NCBI GenBank assembly: GCA_036897095.1
Contig: JAYMSP010001625.1
Span: 1 to 30,283 of the forward strand
Direction: 5' to 3'
DNA length: 30,283 bases
From: Plantago elongata
Taxonomy: Eukaryota > Streptophyta > Magnoliopsida > Lamiales > Plantaginaceae
Each line of letters opens with the position of its first letter. Position 1 is the stretch's first letter. The notes under the pieces are model-generated. The model made no database searches. It was not told the origin of the DNA and saw nothing but the letters and a program-made list of their open reading frames with translations. The translations under genes were made by a program, and so were the position numbers. Positions 1 to 10,578 of the stretch are shown here, piece by piece.

Positions 1-20
1 TATATATATATATATATATA
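1..20. repeat. (TA)n microsatellite
   Basis: Ten perfect TA dinucleotides open the window. The true length is unknown because the tract is cut by the window edge. Confidence 0.95.
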
Positions 21-205
21 AACCCAGGTCAAAGTCATCGTCTTTTTCCGTTACATTTTTGAATTTGTGTAAGGGGACAAATATTTCAGCTTGTTCCATG
101 ACTATCGAAGAATATACAGCAAACAATATATGAAAAATGACAGGTGAAGAACGAAATAACAGGAGAGATTGCACAGAAATTAAAGGGGACAAAAAAAAAA
201 CTCAC

Positions 206-320
206 CATAGAGACGAATAAAGTGATCCAGACCCTTCTTAGCAGATTCCTCATCAAATCCTAATTCGAGGGCTAAGCTAAGCAGCTTCACCTTTTCCAAC
301 TCCAAACCCTCATTGTCCAT
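206..320 (-). CDS. First coding exon of an unidentified gene (partial, runs off the left edge)
   Basis: Read on the minus strand, an ATG at 320-318 opens 38 codons beginning MDNEGLELEKVKLLSLALEL and continuing GFDEESAKKGLDHFIRLYG. It then meets a good donor (ATG|GTGAGT, with GT at 205-204), leaving phase 1. The peptide is a charged, helical, UBA-like stretch with the pattern LxLGFDEESAKKGL. I do not recognise the family with certainty. A TTTTCCCGC motif 31 bases upstream of the ATG resembles an E2F site, which would suit a cell-cycle or chromatin gene; that is inference. The remaining exons lie left of position 1. The ATG is the first in frame with the splice donor. Confidence 0.6.
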
Positions 321-1219
321 CTCCACAATCAAGTTATGGCGGTGAAATCAATTTTCCCGCGCTTTAAGCTGCATTTGGGGTTTCAGTGTAATTTATACGC
401 TGTCGCTTTGCTGTGAGAGTAGGATGTTGGGCTTCAAAAATGAAGCTGGGCTCTAATCGGACTGAGCCAAATATCACTTTTTTGTACTCAACTTTTAATT
501 TTTAACATTCCGTTAAATATTTACTACAGATTTTCTACCGTCAATTAAGGTATCGTCATGACTATTGTTAGTCAATCTATCCACATCTGACACATGTTAA
601 TTGCTCTCTATCGCACTCAATCATTATTATATATCGCACTCTACTATCGTTTTTTATCGCCCTCAACCACTACTTGTTATTTAAATTTCATTTTTTCATT
701 TTTTTTAAAAGATAATTAAACGCATATTATATAATTTGCAAGAGAATTATAATTTTACCAAATTATAATTCACAAATATTCACATTACTCAAAATTAAGG
801 TTGATAATTAACGAGAAAGAGGACAACATTCACATGAACCCTAAATTAAAATTCTCAGATTATTTTAAATAATTTAATTTTTATTACTGGTTTTTATTTC
901 TTTGTTTAATCTCCTACATTGGATAATATTTCAATTTAATTTTAATTATTGGTTTTTTTAAGATTTTAATTTTGTTAATTGCGGTATTGAATATATGAAG
1001 AATGTTTTTTAATGATATTTAAAAATATATATATATAAATATATTAAGCGATGTAGATGGTTATAGCAACACGTAGTGCAACACCTAATGAGACACAAGT
1101 GACACTCTATGACAACACTTAATATAAAATATAGTAAATTATCTAATTTTAATAGTTGAAGTTCTAATCCAATTGATTAAAATAAGTGATTGACCGGTCA
1201 AGGCAACATCATGAATAAC
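321..1219. other. AT-rich intergenic DNA without a recognisable gene
   Basis: After the presumed 5' leader of the left-edge gene (to about 420) the sequence is strongly AT-rich. A degenerate TATCGCACTC-type motif recurs at about 608, 632 and 652. No open frame with coding character is visible on either strand. Confidence 0.6.
352..360 (-). promoter_or_regulatory. E2F-like motif upstream of the left-edge gene
   Basis: TTTTCCCGC on the plus strand (GCGGGAAAA on the minus strand) fits the plant E2F consensus TTTSSCGC. It lies about 30 bases 5' of the ATG of the minus-strand exon. Binding is inferred from sequence only. Confidence 0.4.
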
Positions 1220-1970
1220 GATAGAAGTCTCCAACTTACTAACCCATGAGGACTTCTCAAACCATCGTTTGAGGGAAGGTTTGATAGTCCATCAAACGTT
1301 TGATGGACACTACATCCATCGTTTGATGGCAAACTCCATCAAACCCGTTTGATTTTGATGAAGTTAAAAGCTGAACTTCCTTTTTTCTTTAATTTTTTTT
1401 TGTTTCAATTTTCTTTTCGTTATTTCTCTTTTAGTTCGTTTTGTTTGGTATTTTTCCTTCTTTTTTTAATTCTATTTCACATTTTATTTTCTTTCTGTTT
1501 TTGTTCGTAATATTTATTTTCTAAGTCTCAATTTTTAATAAAATGATTTTTATTTCATGTTGTTTTAAAATTATCAAAGGTGGGCGAGGAGAATTTTAAT
1601 TTCATCTAGTGTTTTAAGTTATGTAATATAATTTTTTTATCTCAAGTATTGTAATCTTTTTATTATTAGTATTGTATCGTTTATTTTCGAATATTATAAT
1701 TTTTAAATTTTAATGTTATATTTTATTTTAGTTAAGTAACGAAATAAAAAATAAATAAAAATTTTAAATTATTGAGTTTTAAGAAAAAAGACAAAGGACT
1801 AGTATAGATAGTTTAAAAAGAAATGAGAAAATAAAATGAAAAAGTGAGTATGATAGAGTTTGAGGGTTGGAGATGGAGAGTTTGATAGAGTTTATTGTTA
1901 ATGGAATGAGTTTATTGTTAATGAAATGCTAACGTGGCAATTTGATGGAGTTTGAAAGTTGGAAATGGCC
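1220..1970. mobile_element. Probable MITE-like remnant with a palindrome cluster
   Basis: The left part (1261-1360) is packed with copies of CCATCAAAC and GTTTGATGG in both orientations, including a perfect 22-base palindrome at 1287-1308. The right part carries GTTTGATAGAGTTTATTG direct repeats (about 1879-1928) and GAGTTTGAAAGTTGGAAATGG, ending TTGGAAATGGCC near 1970. On the other strand this reads GGCCATTTCCAA, a terminal type common in plant MITEs. A matching left terminus is only weakly visible (GTCTCCAACTTAC near 1228), so the boundaries and superfamily are uncertain. Confidence 0.4.
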
Positions 1971-2089
1971 TAAATGAAAAGTTTTTATCCCATTAAATAA
2001 TTTTTAATTATTCTTTTTCCTCACTTTATCATCATTTCATTCAATCTATCACTTACTTTATCACGAACTTACAACTTCATCAACATGAT

Positions 2090-2176
2090 ACCCGACACAA
2101 GCTATTATGCTATTATTATCCCTTAATATTAAAAAAAGTAGCTACTTAAAAAGTTTTAAAAAGATCGAAGGGAGTA
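2090..2176. mobile_element. Possible Stowaway-type MITE terminus
   Basis: GATCGAAGGGAGTA near 2164-2176 reads TACTCCCTTCGATC on the other strand. This is close to the Stowaway terminal CTCCCTCCGTCC next to a TA target site. No second terminus was found, so it may be a solo end or chance. Confidence 0.3.
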
Positions 2177-2764
2177 AGTCATACCATAACACATTTCATC
2201 ATTTTTTACTTTTTATAATAGTAAATATTCGAAGATACGGTCTTATTACGTAGTTTGTGAAGGACTTTGCACCACAATATATGCCCTGTGAGACGTGTTG
2301 CACAACAGACTTAAATTTACAAACAACTAATAATTTTGTATGGTTTCTAATTTTATATTCGATTTCGACAAAAATGAAACTAAAAAATCTCATTTAGAGA
2401 AAGTACGTCATGCGAGGGATGGGATGTTTCGGAGAATATGAAAAGCATCGAAAACATGAAACGAGATGAAAATGAACAAAACTTTATTCAGAAGCCACAT
2501 TTCAGACAAAGTAATTTTCACATCTACAAACATCATAAGGATTTATAAACGAATGTAGTTTCTTCGATTTAATATAACATTAATTATCAACTTCATATTG
2601 TCGTTCTTGGAAAAAAAAAACTGCCGATCATTTGATCTTGCACCAAGAGGTGAAGAACATAGAAACATACAATCGATATGAACCAACCTAATGACACGAT
2701 ACATGAAGATTAATTGATGAATGCACTGCATTTGGCGCTCATCTCCTTAACTTGTCATTAGAAA
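2177..2764. other. Intergenic, 3' flank of the DUF3511 gene
   Basis: AT-rich sequence holding short chance frames only. The 3' untranslated region of the minus-strand gene at 2765-3106 presumably lies in its right part. No repeat or RNA gene was recognised. Confidence 0.5.
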
Positions 2765-3106
2765 TCAGTATCCACGCACAATGCTGGAGCATTTCTTCTT
2801 TATCCATCGAAATCCGTTGCGGAAGGAATTCTTCACCTTTCCTTCAACCGCATAGTACTTGTATGTCGCGATCCTCTTCTTTCTCTTCATTTCGCCACCG
2901 CTGTACCACGACCGTGCCACAGGTGGGGCGGGTCTTGGATTGACATCTTTGCACGCATTGCAAACAGGCTTCGGATCGACATGTTTGTATGGGGTGGAAG
3001 CTGGAGCATTGGGCACCGTTCTGTCATTCGCAAGGTGATTGAACGCGTAGCCACCATTCGCCACGGAGGTTCGTGTCCCGTGGCCAAAAGAATGGTAACC
3101 CTCCAT
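2765..3106 (-). CDS. DUF3511 domain protein
   Basis: This is a complete single-exon gene of 113 residues, normal for this small plant-only family. The family signature lies at the C-terminus, about residues 74-113: KRKKRIATYKYYAVEGKVK followed by a basic SFRNGFRWIKKK and the SSIVRGY end. The first 70 residues are low in order, rich in Pro, Asn and His, and variable within the family. The molecular function of DUF3511 proteins is not established; the basic, aromatic tail suggests nucleic-acid or membrane contact, which is speculation. No signal peptide or membrane segment is seen. The start is the first ATG, about 70 bases downstream of a minus-strand TATA box. Overlapping frames on the plus strand are shadows. 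Confidence 0.88.
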   Translation of the reverse strand: MEGYHSFGHGTRTSVANGGYAFNHLANDRTVPNAPASTPYKHVDPKPVCNACKDVNPRPAPPVARSWYSGGEMKRKKRIATYKYYAVEGKVKNSFRNGFRWIKKKCSSIVRGY

Positions 3107-3176
3107 TCTATGTTCCTAAGTTTTCTCCCTGTGGGGAAAAATAAGAGAGGAATAGATGTCTTTGGTTGCCAATCAC

Positions 3177-3184
3177 TTTATATA
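3177..3184 (-). promoter_or_regulatory. TATA box of the DUF3511 gene
   Basis: TATATAAA on the minus strand lies 71 bases 5' of the ATG at 3106, a typical distance allowing for a leader of about 40 bases. Confidence 0.55.
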
Positions 3185-5473
3185 GATGATGGGTTCAATT
3201 ACTTTTTGAACCCCTATAATTTTTCAATACGATACTTTCTAGTATTAGGAGATCAATGCAGCAAGCTTAAACACACACCTGTATTCAAAGCCAACCTGCT
3301 AATGGTACTACATTTTAGCACTGAGCTGAATAAATGAAGGGTCGTTGTTAAAAGAGGGTTTTTCATATGCAACAAATTATAGTCATGTTTGGTCAACAGT
3401 CAACACTTGGGAGTATACATGAAAGAAAAATAAGGAAGTCATTTGATGGTTGCAATTTGCAGTGTAAATTCTAAAGTAATGCCTGAATTATAGATAGTGG
3501 AGACTAGAGAGTGTGAGCGAAAATACAAAACAATGGACACCTTACAGATAATTAGAGTGTTTAGTTTCAAGTTTGAATTGAAAAAGTTCAATTTTAGTTG
3601 AATTTTTTTTATATAAAAGTGCAGCTGAAATTAAGTTTTTATCAATTCAAATTCAGAATCAAATACTCCGAATATGTTTGTATCAATTGAATTTAGAATG
3701 CACAAGCTGTTCATTTCATGCACCTATATGTTTGGAAAATTGAGTGAAAGCGAAAATAGTATGTACTATACTGATATACTGAAATGAACATTATTAGTGA
3801 CAGGCATAAAGTCAACACGGAATATATTTGCCCAAACATGTACTTTCAGCATAACCTGGAATAGTAGCAACAAAATTGGAAGTATTGGAAAGGTTGTGTT
3901 CTTGTGCACTTTGTAACTTAAATCTGCCATTAAATAAAAATTATTTGTTGCTGCTCAAAACAATATGTTACGCCATCAACATTACAAATTAGAACTTTCA
4001 CTATATGGTAGGGCGGCCTCGTATGCATAACGATTGACGAAATTGATATGAGAATGCACAACTTAACTCTTGAGAAATGTTTGTGATAGAATTTGAGTGT
4101 CATTATCTCAATTAAAATTGAATTTTTTATATAAAAAATTCAATTTAAGTGGAAAGTTAATTGCTCAGTATGATAAATAGCCTTTTAATGATCCTTTGAT
4201 GGTCGATCATCTGCAACCCAGTGGATCAAATAATAGTAAAAACCAAGCAAATTTAAACGCTAATTCCACCATTGACAAATGTAACGTGTAGGACCAATTT
4301 GTGTGGCCTTGTCCAAATTAATCGAAGCTAAACTTAAACATCAATCACCACCTATCGCTGTTTCTTGGAATTTGCCCGGTTAATAGTACTAACTTTCATA
4401 CCTGCTGCCACTGCATTTCCGTCCAATGGTCATTTACATCCACACGGCTGTGATTTCGGATTAATTGGATTAATTTGTTGTAATCAAGATTCAAACACAT
4501 CATCAAAAATTTACAATCAAAGAAACGAAAAATACTATTTCGCATAAAATAAATTGAAGTTGAATTCTTTCAATTTAAATTGAGTTTTTGTATAATCTTC
4601 ATACACAAAAGCTTAACCAGAATTAAAAGATCGATTCTGTGTAAAACAGTTCTTAACTTCTTGTTACGGACTTACGGTTAAGGTTCTAAAATTCCAATCA
4701 GGAGTACTAAAGTTTGCATAACTGTGCCGCTCAAGGGAAAAAAAGTGGCTTAAGAAGATCTGCAGCCTCTACTTTCTGGTACTGGTATAATGATCCCTTT
4801 TCGTCCACAAGAAACTTCCTGGAAGGAGACAGCCTTATTTTCTACACTCATATCCGAATGTTTAAGGCATATCTTAGATTAAGCCTGCCGCAAAGCAATC
4901 TTAAAAAATATAGCACGGTCACGCTCATTTGATTTGTTTGGTTTTAATAGTCATGATATATATATTAAAAATCATGTGTCAAACATATTAATTGTCTGCT
5001 AGGGAGCTGAGAGCAACATACACCTTTGTACTAGAGGTGTACTTGGATTAGCCTTGATCTAATTTGTTTCGAATCCTTTCTATCTTTTAAGTTGAGACAG
5101 AACTAGGTTTGATAACAATATGATACTTAGCAACTTTTGGACTGAAGCATGTACAAATGTAAACAAACCGATTGAATGTTGTGTATGACTAGAGTATAGC
5201 TGTGGTGTAACAAAATTAAGTATACGGCTTTAGAGTTCGAATTCTCGTTGAATATTGGTACGTATTTAAGGAATCGAGTTCGTGTATTCGTGTAATATAG
5301 AGTAGAGTAGTAGACCATGTTGGAGGGGTGTATGTGCAGTTAACATCAATTTAATGTTGAAGACTTGGAAGTAGTCCAATGGTCGGCGAGAATGATGGAC
5401 TAAGTGCCTTGAAAGTAACCTTATCAAATTGTAAAAGATGATGAACAAATGATTAAGTCATGATTGATTAAGG
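3185..5473. other. Long intergenic stretch with no supported gene
   Basis: AT-rich sequence. Three related segments near 3555-3670, 4090-4160 and 4548-4600 share TTCAATTTAAATTGAATTTTT-type inverted blocks and a TATATAAAA core, and may be decayed copies of one short foldback element. Open frames such as 4365-4547 and 4714-4932 show no family resemblance and are probably chance. Confidence 0.5.
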
Positions 5474-5880
5474 CTAGTAGGCATTTTAGCAAGATTATTC
5501 TTAAAACTTTTAATAATATGATAGCGGACGACTTACCTTTTAGCAATTTAAGAAAAAACAATATTATAACGGAGCAACTTGTATTTGTATGAAAATGAGA
5601 TCATCGCATCAATTAGTGATGTAGTATAAATTTTGAAATTTTCAACACATCAATATAATTAGCATAAAAGAAGTGACTGTCAGATACTTATCTATATGCA
5701 ATCCCTCCCGTACTTATGAGTCACGTTAATTTCACAATCAAAATAGGTCTATATATTGTCATCATCACAAATAAACGAATGCACTACTAGTAGGCAATTT
5801 AGGAAAATTATTCTTAAAACTTTTGGCGGAGCTACTTGTATGTAATATGAGGTCATCGCATCAATTGGTTATGGAGTATT
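5474..5880. repeat. Diverged direct duplication
   Basis: The stretch at about 5477-5625 (GTAGGCATTTTAGCAAGATT, then ATTCTTAAAACTTTT, then GGAGCAACTTGTAT, then GAGATCATCGCATCAATTAG) recurs at about 5790-5870 in the same order. The second copy lacks an internal segment of about 60 bases. It is non-coding as far as I can see and resembles two copies of one decayed element. Confidence 0.6.
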
Positions 5881-6695
5881 TGGACAAGTTTAAAATCAAA
5901 ATGAGTTGTAAAATTCTGAAATTTTCGATAAAAGAAAAGCACACACCAATTAGTATATGACCTTAATTAATATAACAAGAGGTGGCTCTATAAAACACAT
6001 AATTAATCGCATGACAGACAGAAATTACGTTAATGACCAACTTCAAGTTATCTTAAACCTTAAACTAGTGTATAGCGAGGACTTGGGTTGGTTGACTTGA
6101 GCCTTGAGGACTTGAAAGGAACCATCCATCTGCTCGCCTTGTGTTTATTATGTTATGTGCCCATTGCAAAATTCAGAACGTAGAAACGTACGATTTTCAA
6201 TTTTTTCAAGCCAATGTAGAGAAGAATCAAAGTCATGGAACCTACCAATACTTGAGGGGAACGCATCGTTCGTTCAAAGGACATAACATATGAGACCATA
6301 TAATCATGTGATTTGATATTATGGTCATTATACGACATACAAATGTACGGTTAATTTGAACTATAAAATTCAACTTATATTTAAATTCATAGTTTTATGA
6401 GACTTCCACATTTGTAAGGATCAAGTTATATGTAACCATTATAACCGTGCCTAGACGGGCACTCTAGTTCCAAGCATTTAAAAGGTCAAGAATTGTTTTG
6501 CAAGAAGTTTCATCGACCCATTTTTTGTTGAATCCGTGGGTGCTTCTTCTACAATCACAATTTGGTTCTTATGAATGCATATTTATTCTATTATTTGCTT
6601 ACGGTATTCTTCATGCCATTTCATTTTCATAATCAAACTATTCGTTCTATTTATACAATTTTTCTAACACGATCAATTGTTTAATTTTTTTACAG

Positions 6696-7103
6696 TTTAA
6701 CGTATTCACTCATCGAAACTACTCAAGCATTGATCGTAGGCTTCATAAGCTCTATATGTTGGAACATCCCGATTCTTTGTACACATCTTCAATATGCAAG
6801 CTTTTCAGTAATAATGAAGACTTGAGGCTCGAAGGACACGAATTGTTGATTGCAATAAACTACAGTCTTGATGGTGTTTCTAATATTCGGATATGGAGGA
6901 AGAAGCTTAGTTTAATACTCAAGTTCCTACATTATGAATCTATAATCAATACTTATAGCCATCGTCCAATCAAGCTAATATGTGGTTATCATCATATTCC
7001 CCATACATTTGCTTATTCTACTATCTAATATGATGGATGTTTATCGGATATAGAGACCGAATGTTACATTAATTCTAAATTTTTTAGTCATATGACATTA
7101 TAA
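6696..7103 (+). pseudogene. F-box protein (At2g35280-like) 3' fragment, copy A
   Basis: After a good acceptor (TTTTTTTACAG at 6685-6695), the frame at 6696-7028 encodes 110 residues starting FNVFTHRNYSSIDRRLHKLY. It aligns without gaps to the last exon of the two following copies (NDVFKYNDFRRIDYLLDKVV in copy C). It contains the family's internal helical repeat (SSICKLFSNNEDLRLEGHEL). The TAA at 7026-7028 falls inside a zinc-ligand-like pattern: CxxH (Cys codon at 6981) precedes it, and in-frame homologous codons with YxxC and C (7038, 7062) follow to a second stop at 7101-7103. I could not find matching F-box exons 1 and 2 upstream; only a weak CKKF-like trace occurs near 6503. This is therefore probably a truncated duplicate, not a working gene. 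Confidence 0.7.
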
Positions 7104-7410
7104 ACACCAATTTTGTAACGGATTATTTCCAATATTGTGACGAATGTATTACGATAGTTCGATTTTTATTGTAGCTGCCTATTGCTACCAATTCTATTTT
7201 ATGAAGTTGCATAAATTCATATGTTGCATAATTTGGAAATAAAACAATCTAAAATTTCTATGGGTCCAAAATATTCTAAAAACTGAACATAATTGTGCAT
7301 AAGACGGGAAAACGAGAAAACAATATTTCTTTCCTAAAAAACAACATTTCAGTTCGTTTATAAGTCTAGATTCGCATTCCATTCGGTAGTTCCAATTATT
7401 CGAGCGAGCA

Positions 7411-8338
7411 ATGACAAGTTTCAATGACCTAATCGATGATCTTCAGATGCTGATAATGTTCACTGTGGCAATCAATAGTGTTTATGGCTATTGCTCCGTT
7501 ATTCGTTGGTAAGTATTTCAATGTTCGTAATCAAACTTTATAATTATTTCATATTTTTCGTAACACAGGTTTTGCAATAATTTTACGTAGTGCAAAGAAA
7601 TTCTCGAAAATCAGCACATATCCGGGTTTCTACTCCAAGGTGAATTTTGATGCTATACCAAAAATAACATCAAGAACCCCCACTTCATCCGAGGCTAGGT
7701 TTTTAAATCAGTGTCTCAATGCTAATAATCCAGAGATTTACTATCGAATGGTTGGTAATTTTACTTGATTTCCTGGAATATTTTGAATTTTCTATAGTAA
7801 ACATTAATTTCTTATTAATAATTTATACTTTATTTTTATTTATTTTTTCCAGACAGATTATTTCGAGCACAAAAATCGGACTACGACAATGAATTTACTA
7901 TCTGACATTATCACTTTTAAACACCCCGATGCGACATACATATCAATATTACTATGGTTGATCGATTTGAACACCAATTTGCATCAACAAGCGATAGTCA
8001 ATCTTTCTAATCTACGCAGGTGTAAAGGTGGTTTGACATATATCGAAGGTTGTCGTATGAGATTGTGCAATAAATTGTTCAAACTTAATAAATATTTTCC
8101 ATGGATGAAACTTTCGCGTACACCACTATGCTCGAAGCACAAACTCAAGAAGGTCAAGCACTTCAAGCATATAAAATGTAGAGAATGCAGGGCCGAGTTT
8201 GAAGTTATGTGCAATGTTGATCGAGATTACTTTGATGAAATGTTATACATGAGCAATATACTTCTTTATGGGGCCTTTTTTTTTGCTTCATGTTATTTCT
8301 CAATACTACTGTCGAACTTATATTATTGTGGAAATTAA
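7411..8338 (+). CDS. F-box-like protein, At2g35280/At1g67623 type, copy B
   Basis: Three exons are inferred: 7411-7508, 7591-7750 and 7853-8338, giving 247 residues. The phases fit (2, then 0) and the exon junctions match copy C. Exon 1 carries a degenerate F-box: LIDDLQMLIMF aligns ungapped with LPDEIQISIMY of copy C, but the usual Pro is replaced by Ile. Exon 2 (AKKFSKISTYPGFY, NQCLNANNPEIYYRM) and exon 3 (helical repeat DATYISILLWLIDL) match the family. Members are putative SCF ubiquitin-ligase adaptors. Near the end is the full pattern CxxH-x12-CxxC-x7-C (Cys codons at 8129, 8177, 8186 and 8210), likely zinc-binding. The last 25 residues (SNILLYGAFFFASCYFSILL and onward) are strongly hydrophobic, which is unusual here. 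The exon 2 donor (ATG|GTTGGT) is weak, with a stronger GTAATT four bases on that would break phase. Confidence 0.7.
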
Positions 8339-8341
8339 TAA

Positions 8342-8388
<47 letters not shown>
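8342..8388. repeat. (ATT)n microsatellite
   Basis: A perfect trinucleotide tract of 47 bases, nearly 16 units, starting four bases after the stop codon of the F-box copy B. It probably lies in that gene's 3' untranslated region. Confidence 0.95.
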
Positions 8389-8657
8389 GCTTAATTCGAA
8401 TGTGTTGTTTTTTATTCAAGAAGAAATGCTAATTTTCGAGTTCAGGTTCAATCAGATTGAATCTTGGTATTTTAGTTATAATATATTTACCATATATATA
8501 CTCCACGTTTTTTCCCAAAAGAAGCTAAATTTACCTTACACACGACTATGGAAATTTCTCATGTCTTAGTTTTGAACGATTTTATTTCCTAATCAGACAT
8601 GAATCACAACTATATTAGCACAGTTGCCTTTCAAAAATATTTGTCTAATTTCATACG

Positions 8658-9474
8658 ATGAATGCAAGAAAACGCATATTTGCTCCTCGAACCATGTCCC
8701 TCTTCACTCAATTACCTGATGAAATTCAAATCTCTATTATGTATCTTGCAGCAATAAGCAGCATCAAGACTTGCAAAAACGTTCTTCTCAGGTTATACTA
8801 ACTATGCGCATTCGAAGGATCGAGCCTAATATGATGTTTTATGAGTACTAATATCCTGTTTTATTTCACTTGCAGTTCAAAGAAGTTTAGCAAAATTCAT
8901 GAGGTTGATGGGTTTTACAAGACCGTGGGTTTCGATGAATTGCCCCGTTCAAGGTGGCAATCCCCTACATCTTGCGAAATTGAATTTGTATCAAGGTGTC
9001 TCCATGTAAAAAATTCAGAAAACTACTTAAGGATACTCGTCGTGGTGACTACTAAGATCTAATTCATTCCGATCTCTATTCAGTTTTTCTATTGACATTA
9101 TTTACACAAACCCACTAACCCTAATTCATATATTTCAGAATGATGTGTTCAAGTACAATGATTTTAGGCGAATAGATTATCTACTTGACAAAGTCGTGAA
9201 AGGAGGACACAAGGCTGCTCAATATGCATATGCTATATTCAACCTACTCTCCAATGATACACGATTTCAACAAAAGGGATTTCGAACTTTGATTTCTATA
9301 TGGAAAGAGAGTAATGGTGTTAATAAAATAGCGAAGGATCGAGCCTACATATGTTCCAAGATCAACATGTTCAATCACATGTTGCTACATTCGACTCTCG
9401 ACACACAACGCTATTGTTCGAGTCATCCATCTCCAATATATCAACACGAGGTCGAATTGGAATGTGACAATTAA
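8658..9474 (+). CDS. F-box protein, At2g35280/At1g67623 type, copy C (C-terminally shortened)
   Basis: Three exons: 8658-8791, 8876 to about 9044, and 9139-9474, giving about 212 residues. Exon 1 holds a recognisable F-box core (TQLPDEIQISIMYLAAISS, then CKNVLLSSKKFSKI across the first junction). Exon 2 continues GFYKTVGFDELP and SRCLHVKNSENYLRI. Exon 3 has the family's GHKAAQYAYAIFNLLSNDTR repeat. The role inferred from the family is substrate adaptor of an SCF ubiquitin ligase. The frame stops at TAA 9472-9474, exactly where copy B has the second Cys of a CxxC pair. Homologous codons (ANYEIACFND) continue in the same frame to TAG at 9541-9543. The exon 2 donor is ambiguous (GTC or GTG just before GTGACT). 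It may be a shortened working gene or a young pseudogene. Confidence 0.68.
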
Positions 9475-9543
9475 AAGGCCAATTATGAGATTGCGTGTTT
9501 TAATGACGAGACTATGTGGGAAAGAGTAGTGATTCGCGGATAG
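9475..9543 (+). pseudogene. In-frame former 3' coding extension of F-box copy C
   Basis: Directly after the TAA, 22 sense codons (KANYEIACFNDETMWERVV and three more) remain open to TAG. They align with the sequence after the CxxC of copy B (RAEFEVMCNVD), including the Cys seven residues on. This indicates a former coding region beyond a premature stop. Confidence 0.6.
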
Positions 9544-10578
9544 TTATTTACTTACGTTTTTATTTAATGTCATTTCGATTCTATTAATAAAATATAACTA
9601 TACGAATAATGAATACAAAGAACTACTCTAGATCTATTATACGAATATATCTAGATGCAAAACATCTAAGCAAGTATAAAGAATTAATTATATCAATCTA
9701 TCTATCAACCTCTAAGTTTTAGAGAGAAAAAACTTAGAACAGTAGGAAAGAAATCGTGAATCTAAGAATAAATAAACTCTTAATTTTTTTTAGATCGTCG
9801 TAGACTCCGTTGATATCTCTCTGTATCTTGATGAGCTCTTGGGGTATATATAATTGTCAAAAACGTGCATAGCTCATCAGATTTGTTGTGACCTTTATTG
9901 CTTGCAGTTTGAGTACTAATTTGTTACTTCAAGATTTACTCCAACTCAACTCCAATCCTTATTGACTTCGACTTGTAGATACTATTGGATTCTTCTTCAA
10001 TGCATGACCCTCTATATAATAGTGGTAAGTGTCTAGGTGAAAATGAGAGTCCTTCATTGAGTCTTGTTGTGATTCTTGATTTGTTCTTATCCCAATTGAC
10101 TTTTTCTTCATTTAGAAAACTCTAAGCGAAGTACAATCCTTCTTGTATTAGATTACAATACTCCATGATTCTATGAGATTTTTTGTACTAATATATATGC
10201 ACACATATATATCTAAAATTGTAGAAATAATTAGTGATTAGAATAAAGGTAAAAACTATAAACAAATTATATATATATATATATAAAGTGTGAGAATCTG
10301 TCCAGTCGTAGGGTGTATCAGTAAACCCACTTAATTTAATGAATATAAAACATTCCTATATACACTCAGAAATCTCACGCTTAAGCATAAACCATACTCA
10401 TGATACTTTCTCAGTGTAATATGGCTAAATCTTGAGCCTCAATTAACAACACAACAATATATTTACAAGTTAAAATGAATTTAAACTCAAATGAATTTTA
10501 TCCGGTACGTATAATTAATCCGACCGAGTCTTCTTTAACAGTGAAGGTTCGAAATGAAAACCATTTACAATTTGAGGA
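9544..10578. other. Intergenic DNA, 3' flank of the F-box cluster
   Basis: AT-rich with AATAAA-like signals just after the cluster (TTAATAAAATATAA near 9585). A (TA)n run lies at about 10267-10287. I see no gene or clear mobile element. Confidence 0.5.

Noticed and set aside
1021..1045. TATATATA tracts as promoter elements
   Set aside because: Simple AT repeats in AT-rich DNA with no gene at a suitable distance.
4714..4932. A 72-codon plus-strand frame with slightly coding-like composition
   Set aside because: No recognisable motif, no splice context and no similarity to neighbours; probably chance.
6756..7028. Copy A as a complete short gene starting at the internal ATG 6756
   Set aside because: The 20 codons before that ATG align with the other copies up to a good acceptor, so the ATG is internal to an exon of a truncated paralogue.
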